Position numbers and translations under genes: made by a program
Part shown: piece by piece, positions 54,964 to 62,052 of the stretch
Layout: every line of letters begins with the position of its first letter
How positions within the stretch are numbered: the stretch's first letter is position 1
Assembly (NCBI RefSeq): GCF_001854405.1
Contig: NZ_CP017718.1
Span: forward strand, 1,302,001-1,366,000
Origin: Hyphomonas sp. Mor2
GTDB lineage: Bacteria; Pseudomonadota; Alphaproteobacteria; Caulobacterales; Hyphomonadaceae
Direction: 5' to 3'
DNA: 64,000 nucleotides
Notes under the pieces: generated by a model
What the model was told of the DNA's origin: nothing
Seen by the model: the letters and a program-made list of their open reading frames with translations, nothing else
The model's database searches: none

Positions 54964-56259
54964 CTAGTCAACCTGCTTGAGGATGAGAGATGCGTTAGTT
55001 CCGCCAAATCCGAACGAATTGGTCATCGCCGCCCGCACCGGTGCCTTTTTGGCTTTGTGCGGGATCAGGTCGATGGGCGACTCAACACTCGGATTGTCGA
55101 GATTGAGCGTTGGCGGCATCACCTGATCGCGAATGGCCAGCGCGCAGAACGCGGTCTCGATCGCACCCGCCGCTCCCAACAGGTGTCCAACCGCTGATTT
55201 GGTCGATGACAGAGACAGATTTTTAGAATGATCGCCGAACAGCCGTTCAACCGCGCCAACTTCGCCCTCATCGCCGCGCGGCGTCGAGGTGCCGTGCGCG
55301 TTGACATAGTCGATCTGATCGAGAGTCAGGCCGATATTTCGCTCAGCATGGCCCGCTGCCATTTTCATCGCCCGATAACCGCCTTCAGCCCCTTCAGCGG
55401 GCGCCGTGATGTGGTGAGCATCGCCCGTCAGACCATAGCCGGCCACCTCGGCATAGATTTTCGCGCCGCGGGCTTTCGCATGCTCATATTCTTCAAGCAC
55501 AAGCACTGCCGCACCTTCGCCCATGACAAAACCATCGCGGCCTTCATCATACGGGCGTGACGCGCGCTTGGGCTCATCATTGTATTTCGTGGACATGGCC
55601 TTTGCGGCACAGAATCCGGCAATTGCTAGCTCGCAGATGACCGCTTCCGAGCCGCCTGCGACCATGACATCTGCATCGCCATACTGAATGAGACGGGCAG
55701 AATCGCCGATCGCGTGAGCGCCAGTCGCACAGGCCGTCACCACTGAATGGTTAGGGCCTTTGAAGCCATGTTTGATCGAGACCTGGCCGGACGCCAGATT
55801 GATCAGAGCAGATGGAATAAAGAAAGGGCTCACCTTACGCGGCCCATTCTCATAGAGATTTATCGACGAGTCATAGATGCTCTGCAGGCCGCCAATACCA
55901 GAACCGATCAGAACGCCTGTACGCTCCTGTTGTTCCTGGCTTTCAGCGACCCAGCCAGAATCCTCCACCGCTTCTTCTGCGGCGCCGATGGCATAGAGGA
56001 TGAATTCGTCAATTCGGCGACGTTCCTTGGCGCTCGCCACCGCATCGGGGTCGAACGCATGAGGATCGTCTTCTGAGCCACCACCGCGGCCATCCTTGTA
56101 TGGAACCTGGAAAGCAATCTTGCAGGCCGTATTCTCCGGATCGAACGTGTCGATCGGTCCAGCGCCCGACTCTCCAGCAATCAATCGCTCCCAAGACGCC
56201 TCTCGATTAGCCGCGAGAGGCGAAATGATTCCAATACCCGTAATGACAACGCGGCGCAT
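54964..56259 (-). CDS. fabF: beta-ketoacyl-ACP synthase II
   Basis: Condensing enzyme of fatty-acid elongation (KAS II). 431 aa with the Cys-His-His triad: Cys in VVTACATGAHAIG (about 175), His in VNAHGTSTPRGDEGE (about 316), His in KSAVGHLLGAAGAI (about 352). It begins MRRVVITGIGIISPLA. It is 10 bp downstream of acpP and upstream of mltG, the usual acpP-fabF-mltG order. Confidence 0.97.
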   Translation of the reverse strand: MRRVVITGIGIISPLAANREASWERLIAGESGAGPIDTFDPENTACKIAFQVPYKDGRGGGSEDDPHAFDPDAVASAKERRRIDEFILYAIGAAEEAVEDSGWVAESQEQQERTGVLIGSGIGGLQSIYDSSINLYENGPRKVSPFFIPSALINLASGQVSIKHGFKGPNHSVVTACATGAHAIGDSARLIQYGDADVMVAGGSEAVICELAIAGFCAAKAMSTKYNDEPKRASRPYDEGRDGFVMGEGAAVLVLEEYEHAKARGAKIYAEVAGYGLTGDAHHITAPAEGAEGGYRAMKMAAGHAERNIGLTLDQIDYVNAHGTSTPRGDEGEVGAVERLFGDHSKNLSLSSTKSAVGHLLGAAGAIETAFCALAIRDQVMPPTLNLDNPSVESPIDLIPHKAKKAPVRAAMTNSFGFGGTNASLILKQVD

Positions 56260-56269
56260 GTATCAGCCT

Positions 56270-56506
56270 CTAACCGATATGAGCGTTGATGTGAGACACC
56301 GCATCACCGACGGTGCGGATGTTTTCCTGCACGTCGTCCGGGATCTCGATATTGAACTCTTCTTCAAACGCCATGACCAGCTCGACCAGGTCGAGTGAGT
56401 CAGCGCCCAGGTCGTCGATGAAGCTTGCGCTTTCAACAACCTTGTCACCCTCTACGTCGAGATTTTCGACAACGATTTTTTTAACACGCTCAAGAACGTC
56501 AGACAT
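56270..56506 (-). CDS. acpP: acyl carrier protein
   Basis: Carries growing acyl chains on 4'-phosphopantetheine. 78 acidic residues starting [19 protein letters not shown], with the attachment site Ser37 in [13 protein letters not shown]. The start follows family length; the longer upstream reading is spurious. Between it and fabG is a 115-bp gap, long enough for a separate promoter; no other gene is visible there. Confidence 0.98.
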   Translation of the reverse strand: MSDVLERVKKIVVENLDVEGDKVVESASFIDDLGADSLDLVELVMAFEEEFNIEIPDDVQENIRTVGDAVSHINAHIG

Positions 56507-56621
56507 GGATACCTCTCTGATACTGCCTGATGGATAGGCTCTCGCAGGAGCCATGGTGTTGCCGTTAGCACACACTTTGTGACAACGCCAAGCCCTGCAT
56601 ACTGTGGAAAGTGCTCTGAAT

Positions 56622-57359
56622 TTAGATCATCGCCATTCCGCCGTTCACATGTAGGGTTTGTCCCGTCACATATGAAGCTTCGTCTGAGGCGAGATACACA
56701 GCCGCCGCTGCGATGTCGCCTCCCTGCCCCAGTCGACCGGATGGAATCTGACCCAGAAGCGCCTCTTTTTGTGCATCTGGCAGCACATCCGTCATGGGTG
56801 ATTCGATGAAACCGGGGGCAATTGTGTTGGCCGTAATACCCCGGCTGGCAACTTCTTGAGCCATGGATTTCGTGAAGCCGATCATTCCGGCTTTTGAAGC
56901 GCAATAGTTCGATTGTCCCGGATTGCCTGTTACGCCAACAATGGAGGCAATTCCGATTATCCGACCGCCACGCGCCTTCATCATTGGGCGCACCGCCTTA
57001 CGGCACAGGCGGAAGTAGCTTTCCAGGTTCACCCGGATAATATCTTGAAAATCCTCATCTTTCATCTGCATGAGGAGCTTATCCCGCGTCACGCCAGCAT
57101 TGGCGATAAGAATATCGAGCTTGCCCGCACGCTCGATCGCGGTTCCGACCAATGCGTCCGCCTGATCTGGGTCTGACAGGTCACAAGCTGCAATGTGCGT
57201 GCGCTCACCAAGTTCACTTGCCAGTGCTTCCAGCTTTTCGACTCGGCGGCCGGACAGGATCACATCAGCGCCCGCTGCATGCATAGTCCGGGCGATCGAT
57301 TCTCCGATCCCGCCCGTCGCACCAGTCACCAGTGCCGCTTTTCCACTCAGATTAAACAT
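56622..57359 (-). CDS. fabG: 3-oxoacyl-ACP reductase
   Basis: NADPH-dependent keto reduction in fatty-acid elongation. 245-aa short-chain dehydrogenase. Cofactor loop [26 protein letters not shown], catalytic Ser in [14 protein letters not shown], and the Tyr-x-x-x-Lys in [10 protein letters not shown] (about 151-155). GGGAGCGAA precedes the ATG. It lies 19 bp downstream of fabD. Confidence 0.97.
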   Translation of the reverse strand: MFNLSGKAALVTGATGGIGESIARTMHAAGADVILSGRRVEKLEALASELGERTHIAACDLSDPDQADALVGTAIERAGKLDILIANAGVTRDKLLMQMKDEDFQDIIRVNLESYFRLCRKAVRPMMKARGGRIIGIASIVGVTGNPGQSNYCASKAGMIGFTKSMAQEVASRGITANTIAPGFIESPMTDVLPDAQKEALLGQIPSGRLGQGGDIAAAAVYLASDEASYVTGQTLHVNGGMAMI

Positions 57360-57378
57360 TTCGCTCCCTCTCCTGCCT

Positions 57379-58332
57379 CTATGACGCGCCGTTCAGGCGT
57401 TCTGCCACGGCTTCAATTTGTTCCGGAGACCCCATCGTCAGACCCTCCAATTCCCGAACAGTTCGGCGATTCATGACACTCAAAACTTTTCCAGCTCCCG
57501 CCTCAATCATGGTTTTGATGCCTTCACCGGCCATGTACTGAACCGATTCCGTCCAACGCACCTGCCCGGTCACCTGATCAACCAACTGCTGACGAATGGC
57601 GTCCGGGTCGCTGCTAGCACTCGCTGTGACATTCGCGACCAACGGTACAGATGGTGCCTTGATCTCGATCTCAGCCAGGGCCTCGGACATGGCGTCAGCT
57701 GCAGGCTGCATCAATGAGCAATGAAACGGCGCGGATACAGGAAGAAGCACGGCCTTTTTCACACCCGCTTCCTTGGCGCCCGAGATCGCCAGCTCCACGG
57801 CAGGTTTCGCGCCCGAAATCACGATTTGTCCAGGGGCGTTATCATTCGCAATTTCGCATGGCCCTTCAGAGGCCCCAGCGGCGCACAAGGCGGCGGCTTG
57901 TTCCGGACTGGCGCCGAGCAGCGCCGCCATGGCCCCTTGGCCCGACGGAACGGCGTCCTGCATTGCGTTCCCGCGAATACGAAGCACTTTGGCGCAGTCG
58001 CCGACCGAAATGGCGCCAGCCGAAGCGAGCGCTGAGTACTCGCCCAACGAATGCCCGGCGACAAATTTCGCTTGAGCCGGACCAATTCCATGTGCTTCTT
58101 CCAGGGCGCGCATGGCCGCTACACTCACGGCCATAAGAGCGGGCTGGGTATTCGCAGTGAGTGTCAGCTCGTCTTCCGAACCACTCCACATCAGACCGGA
58201 CAAGTTCTGCCCGAGCGCCTCATCGACTTCTTCGAAAACGGCCTTGGCGGTCGAAAACGACTCGGCAAGGTCCTTGCCCATGCCAATGAACTGGCTGCCT
58301 TGCCCCGGGAAGATAAACGCGAAATCGCTCAT
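57379..58332 (-). CDS. fabD: malonyl CoA-ACP transacylase
   Basis: Loads malonyl groups onto ACP. 317 aa with FIFPGQGSQFIGMGKDL at the N-terminus, the nucleophile Ser in AGHSLGEYSALA (about 93), the Arg in RIRGNAMQDAVP, and VSAPFHCSLMQPAADAM with the catalytic His. AAGGAGCAGAT precedes the ATG. It leads the fabD-fabG-acpP-fabF-mltG-yicC-gmk run on the - strand. Confidence 0.97.
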   Translation of the reverse strand: MSDFAFIFPGQGSQFIGMGKDLAESFSTAKAVFEEVDEALGQNLSGLMWSGSEDELTLTANTQPALMAVSVAAMRALEEAHGIGPAQAKFVAGHSLGEYSALASAGAISVGDCAKVLRIRGNAMQDAVPSGQGAMAALLGASPEQAAALCAAGASEGPCEIANDNAPGQIVISGAKPAVELAISGAKEAGVKKAVLLPVSAPFHCSLMQPAADAMSEALAEIEIKAPSVPLVANVTASASSDPDAIRQQLVDQVTGQVRWTESVQYMAGEGIKTMIEAGAGKVLSVMNRRTVRELEGLTMGSPEQIEAVAERLNGAS

Positions 58333-58448
58333 ATCTGCTCCTTAACTCTATTTGGCGCCCGCTTAAGGCGGTCTGTAGGGATGCGCAAGTATCAGGTGGC
58401 GGGAAAGCGCGCTGAGACCTAGGATTGGGCTCAAAGAAGGAGCGGCAA

Positions 58449-59276
58449 ATGACTGATCAACACGTAAAGGGCGAGGCGTTCCGCGCATTGCACGAAACCG
58501 GCTGTTTCGTCATCCCGAACCCGTGGGATGTCGGATCAGCAAAGATGATGCAAAATCTCGGCTACCAATCCCTGGCCAGTACGAGTTCCGGATTTGCTCG
58601 ATCCACCGGTGTCAATGATTATGAACTTTCCCGGGATCAGGTCATCGATCATGTGCGTGATCTCTGCAGCGCCACCCAGATTCCCATCTCGGCGGATCTC
58701 GAAAACGGGTTTGGCGACCGGCCTGAAGATTGCGCCGAAACCATCCGCTTGGGGGCCGATGCTGGACTCGTCGGAGGTTCAATCGAGGATTTTACCGGCG
58801 CGGACGGCAAACTCTATGAAATCAGCCATGCGCAGGAGCGAGTCGCCGCGGCAGTTGACGCCGCTCGCGCCCTGCCCTTCCCATTCACGCTTACGGCCAG
58901 AGCTGAGAACCACTTCACAGGAGATGGTGATCTGAAAGACTCGATCAAGCGGCTTCAGGCCTATCAGGAAGCCGGCGCTGACGTACTCTACGCGCCCGGC
59001 CTGCGCAGCAAGGCCGATATTGCCAGCGTTCTCGCCTCCGTTGATCGCCCGATCAACGTTCTTCTCGGACCGAAGGAGGGGCTGTTGCCCGTGGCGGAAC
59101 TTGCTGAAATCGGCGTTCGACGCGTCAGCGTTGGCGGGGTTTTGGCGAATGTCGCAATTGATGCCGCGATCAAGGCCAGCCGCGAGCTTCTGGACGCTGG
59201 CACATTTGGTTTCTTGGCCGGCCTCACGCCTGGCTCTGAAATCGCTGCGTTGATGACAAGCAAAACTGGGGAATAA
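58449..59276 (+). CDS. isocitrate lyase / PEP mutase family protein
   Basis: 275-aa TIM-barrel of the ICL/PEP-mutase superfamily. Visible marks are CFVIPNPWDVGSAKMMQNLG, STSSGFARSTG, PISADLENGFGDRPEDCAET with the metal-binding Asp, and GGSIEDFTG. The bound substrate is normally an alpha-keto acid or phosphonopyruvate-like compound, but the exact reaction cannot be told. AAGGAGCGGCAA precedes the ATG at 58449. It is divergent from fabD; rpsF follows after a 170-bp gap. Confidence 0.88.
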   Translation: MTDQHVKGEAFRALHETGCFVIPNPWDVGSAKMMQNLGYQSLASTSSGFARSTGVNDYELSRDQVIDHVRDLCSATQIPISADLENGFGDRPEDCAETIRLGADAGLVGGSIEDFTGADGKLYEISHAQERVAAAVDAARALPFPFTLTARAENHFTGDGDLKDSIKRLQAYQEAGADVLYAPGLRSKADIASVLASVDRPINVLLGPKEGLLPVAELAEIGVRRVSVGGVLANVAIDAAIKASRELLDAGTFGFLAGLTPGSEIAALMTSKTGE

Positions 59277-59350
59277 GCCAGGCTCGACGTGCGATTTCAG
59301 CTTGATTTCTGCGCCCGACTGCGCTTTACGACCCGCTTCGCAAGGTTTGC

Positions 59351-59387
59351 GGTCCTCGACCCCGGAATGAGCCGGACAAGAGGGGCC
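59351..59387 (+). promoter_or_regulatory. possible structured leader upstream of rpsF
   Basis: Within the 170-bp leader before rpsF, an outer stem GGTCCTC / GAGGGGCC (one wobble and one bulge) encloses an inner CCGG / CCGG stem with a 6-nt AATGAG loop. Leaders of rpsF operons often bind S6:S18 for autoregulation, but I cannot confirm that this matches the known motif. Otherwise no gene is visible in the gap. Confidence 0.3.
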
Positions 59388-59446
59388 ATCGTGGAAGGGT
59401 TTTCCCGCCCGTCTGCGCCGCAAGCCAGAACTTTGGGAAAGACATT

Positions 59447-59785
59447 ATGGCATTATACGAGCACGTCCTCATTGCGAGGCCGGACATCTCACCTGCACAG
59501 GTCGAGTCGTTGATGGAAGAGCTCACAGGCTTCCTCGACAAACAGGGTGCGAAAGTTGCTAAGTCCGAATATTGGGGCCTGCGCAACCTTTCTTACCAGA
59601 TCAACAAGCAGCGCAAGGGACACTATTCCCTGTTCAATATCGACGGCCCGGCCGAAGCGATTCACGAACTTGAGCGCCAGCACAGAATTTCCGACGACAT
59701 CATGCGCTACATGACCATCAAGGTTGAAGAGCATGACGAAGGCCCATCACCGATGATGAGCCGCAAGAACCGTCGCGACGACTAG
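59447..59785 (+). CDS. rpsF: 30S ribosomal protein S6
   Basis: 112 aa, beginning [20 protein letters not shown] and containing [20 protein letters not shown], the S6 core. It pairs with S18 on the 30S platform. It heads the rpsF-rpsR-rplI operon, 17 bp before rpsR. The C-terminal tail ends in RKNRRDD. Confidence 0.97.
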   Translation: MALYEHVLIARPDISPAQVESLMEELTGFLDKQGAKVAKSEYWGLRNLSYQINKQRKGHYSLFNIDGPAEAIHELERQHRISDDIMRYMTIKVEEHDEGPSPMMSRKNRRDD

Positions 59786-59802
59786 AGGAAGGAAACAAGA
59801 TC

Positions 59803-60072
59803 ATGGCTTCCAGAAACACCTCTGGCATCAACATCACCAACATTCCGGCCCGCCGTTCATTCGGTCGTCGCCGCAAGGTGGATCCGTTTTCCGGCGATAA
59901 AGCGCCGAAAATCGACTATAAAGACGTGAAGCTTCTGCAGCGCTACATTTCCGAGAAGGGCAAAATCGTCCCATCCCGGATCACGGCTGTGAACTTCAAG
60001 AACCAGCGCAAGCTTGCCAAGGCGATCAAACGTGCCCGCATGCTCGCGCTTCTGCCATTCACCGTGAAGTAA
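59803..60072 (+). CDS. rpsR: 30S ribosomal protein S18
   Basis: 89 aa with [22 protein letters not shown]... and [20 protein letters not shown], the S18 signature. AGAGGAAGGAAACAAGATC precedes the ATG. S18 docks against S6 on the 30S platform. It is the middle gene of the operon. Confidence 0.97.
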   Translation: MASRNTSGINITNIPARRSFGRRRKVDPFSGDKAPKIDYKDVKLLQRYISEKGKIVPSRITAVNFKNQRKLAKAIKRARMLALLPFTVK

Positions 60073-60085
60073 GGAGACAATTACG

Positions 60086-60670
60086 ATGCAAGTCATTCTC
60101 CTCGAGCGTGTGGAAAACCTGGGCGGCCTCGGTGACGAGGTCAGCGTCAAGAACGGTTTTGCCCGCAACTTCCTGCTGCCAAAAGGTAAGGCTCTGATTG
60201 CCAACAATCAGAACCGCGCCCGTTTTGAAGCAGAGCGTGAAGCGATCGAAAAGCGCAACGCGGATGCCCGTGACGCGGCCTCTTCTGCTGGCACCAAGCT
60301 GGACGGTGAGACCTTCGTCCTGATCCGTCAGTCTGGCGCGACGGGCCAGTTGTACGGCTCCGTCAATGCTCGTGACATCGTAGAAGTGGCTGGTGAAGCT
60401 GGTCACAAGATCAAGCGTGAGCAGGTTCGCCTGAACGCTCCGATCAAGACGATTGGTCTGCACGAAGTTGGCATTCGCCTGCACGCAGAGGTCCGTGTTG
60501 AGATCTCCCTCAACGTGGCCCGCTCTGAAGACGAAGCCGAACGCCAGGCCGCTGGTGAAAACATCATCGAAACGCTGCAAGCCGAACAGCAAGCTGCTGC
60601 AGATGAGCAAGCGACTGAAATGGCAGAAGCCGCCGCTGAACTCGACACCGCGCCGGAAGGCGACGAATAG
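60086..60670 (+). CDS. rplI: 50S ribosomal protein L9
   Basis: 194 aa, with MQVILLERVENLGGLGDEVS and GFARNFLLPKGKALIA at the N-terminus (the rRNA-binding domain), a long central helix, and a C-terminal domain ending near residue 150. A Glu/Ala-rich tail extends it beyond the ~150 aa of E. coli L9, as in many alphaproteobacteria. AAGGAGACAATTACG precedes the ATG. A terminator follows. Confidence 0.97.
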   Translation: MQVILLERVENLGGLGDEVSVKNGFARNFLLPKGKALIANNQNRARFEAEREAIEKRNADARDAASSAGTKLDGETFVLIRQSGATGQLYGSVNARDIVEVAGEAGHKIKREQVRLNAPIKTIGLHEVGIRLHAEVRVEISLNVARSEDEAERQAAGENIIETLQAEQQAAADEQATEMAEAAAELDTAPEGDE

Positions 60671-60690
60671 TCGACATCAGATCCAAATCA

Positions 60691-60721
60691 AAAAGCCGCT
60701 CCAAATCGGGGCGGCTTTTTT
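60691..60721 (+). terminator. rho-independent terminator after rplI
   Basis: 12-bp stem AAAAGCCGCTCC / GGGGCGGCTTTT (one wobble pair) with a 5-nt loop and a T-run (60716-60721), 21 bp past rplI. It also has an A-run on the other side and can serve the convergent TauD gene. Confidence 0.88.
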
Positions 60722-60742
60722 GTTGTGCTGGGATAGGCTGCA

Positions 60743-61591
60743 TCAGAACTCGGTATCGGCAATGGTCAAGCGATGGAGCAACCGATCATAGCCGTCATAA
60801 CCGCCAGATGCAGCATGTAGCAGCGAACGATTGTCCCACATGACCAACATGTCCTTTTCCCACTTGTGGGAGTACACGAGATCGTCTGCAACCTGGTGCA
60901 GATAGAAGGCCATCATAAGCGAAGTGCTCTCCTCCGGATCGAGCCCGGCGAAGCCTTGAATATAGGAGGGCGAGCTATACAGCGCCTTTTTTCCGGTCTC
61001 GCGATGTGTGCGTACAAACGGGTGTTCCTGCTTCTCCAGAGCCTTCTCACTCGGAATGATCTTCATACTGCGCCCAGACTCCTGATCGTCATCGCCATAG
61101 ACGCCTTTGGGCGCATATCCGAGCTCTGCAGAGTGAATTGCGGTCAGCGCCTCCGCTTTTTCCCTGAGATCATCTGGCAGGCGTTCATAGGCAGCAACCT
61201 GATCGGCAAATCGTGTATTTCCCCCGTGCGGAGGGATTTTGATGCCATAGAGCAAGGTTCCGGCCGGAGGAATTTCCAGGAAGCTCCAGTCAGTATGAAA
61301 CGTTTCGGCAAAAATCGGCGTCTTCTCGTCGGCATTGCGCTGGATGGCGGCGATGTGCTCGTGACCTTCAATGTGTCCGAAGAACGGGTCTTCCCCAAAC
61401 TCACCGAAATACAGCGTCACGCGTTCCAGATCAGTGTCTGTGAGCTGCTGGTCGGGATAGATCAACAACTTATGTTCAACCCAATGCGCCCTCAGCTCGG
61501 CGACCAAATCGTCAGACAGGTCCTCGCGCAGGTCTATTCCCGTGACGACAGCGCCGCAAATCGCACCCGTCGATTCTACTTTCAGGCTCAT
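60743..61591 (-). CDS. TauD/TfdA family 2-oxoglutarate dioxygenase
   Basis: 282-aa Fe(II)/2-oxoglutarate-dependent oxygenase. The iron facial triad is the His-x-Asp of TFHTDWSFLE (about 98-100) and a distal His in NRSLLHAASGGYDGYDRLLHR, whose late Arg binds 2-oxoglutarate. GAVVTGIDLREDLSDD at the N-terminus is characteristic. GGAGGAAACACC precedes the ATG. Taurine or another sulfonate or carboxylate could be the substrate. No taurine-transport genes are nearby. Confidence 0.92.
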   Translation of the reverse strand: MSLKVESTGAICGAVVTGIDLREDLSDDLVAELRAHWVEHKLLIYPDQQLTDTDLERVTLYFGEFGEDPFFGHIEGHEHIAAIQRNADEKTPIFAETFHTDWSFLEIPPAGTLLYGIKIPPHGGNTRFADQVAAYERLPDDLREKAEALTAIHSAELGYAPKGVYGDDDQESGRSMKIIPSEKALEKQEHPFVRTHRETGKKALYSSPSYIQGFAGLDPEESTSLMMAFYLHQVADDLVYSHKWEKDMLVMWDNRSLLHAASGGYDGYDRLLHRLTIADTEF

Positions 61592-61661
61592 GGTGTTTCC
61601 TCCGACGCCAGAATACGCAGGCGACGCGGCGTGTCCATTGCTCGCTCAGGCTGTCGCAGCG

Positions 61662-61937
61662 CTAACCAGCATGCGCTTCGTAGCGAAACTCCATCATTCT
61701 CTGCAGCAGTGGGCTTTTAAAGTTACCAGGGATTTCCTTTTGACCTACGAGCCAGGCGTAGACCTCCCAGTCTGGAGTCGAAAGCAGGCGTTCGAATTCT
61801 GCGAGATCTTCATCACTCATCGCTGCAAGATGCGCATCCGCAAAAGAGCCCATGAGCAAGTCCATCTCACGAAAGCCGCGGCGCCAGGCACGGAATTTTA
61901 TTTTTCGACGGCGTTCGTCCAGCGGCGATTGGCTCAT
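61662..61937 (-). CDS. sdhE: succinate dehydrogenase assembly factor 2 (FAD assembly factor SdhE)
   Basis: 91-aa protein that helps attach FAD to SdhA. The family signature Arg-Gly-x-x-Glu appears in AWRRGFREMDLLMG, followed by FADAHLAAMSDEDLAEFERLL and WEVYAWL. GGAGTACAGATC precedes the ATG at 61937. It is divergent from recG, an arrangement frequent in alphaproteobacteria. Confidence 0.94.
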   Translation of the reverse strand: MSQSPLDERRRKIKFRAWRRGFREMDLLMGSFADAHLAAMSDEDLAEFERLLSTPDWEVYAWLVGQKEIPGNFKSPLLQRMMEFRYEAHAG

Positions 61938-62052
61938 GATCTGTACTCCTACGTCAATCAATCTAGTTCGGACTTCGAGATCTGCACAGGGTTATCCTGT
62001 CGCGCTCGCTTCACATCTTGTAAGGATCGACGAGATCAGCGCATAAGAAGGC

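Noticed and set aside
61986-62000. ACAGG-GTTAT-CCTGT dyad between sdhE and recG
   Set aside because: Arms of only five bases; expected by chance in a window this size and without other support.
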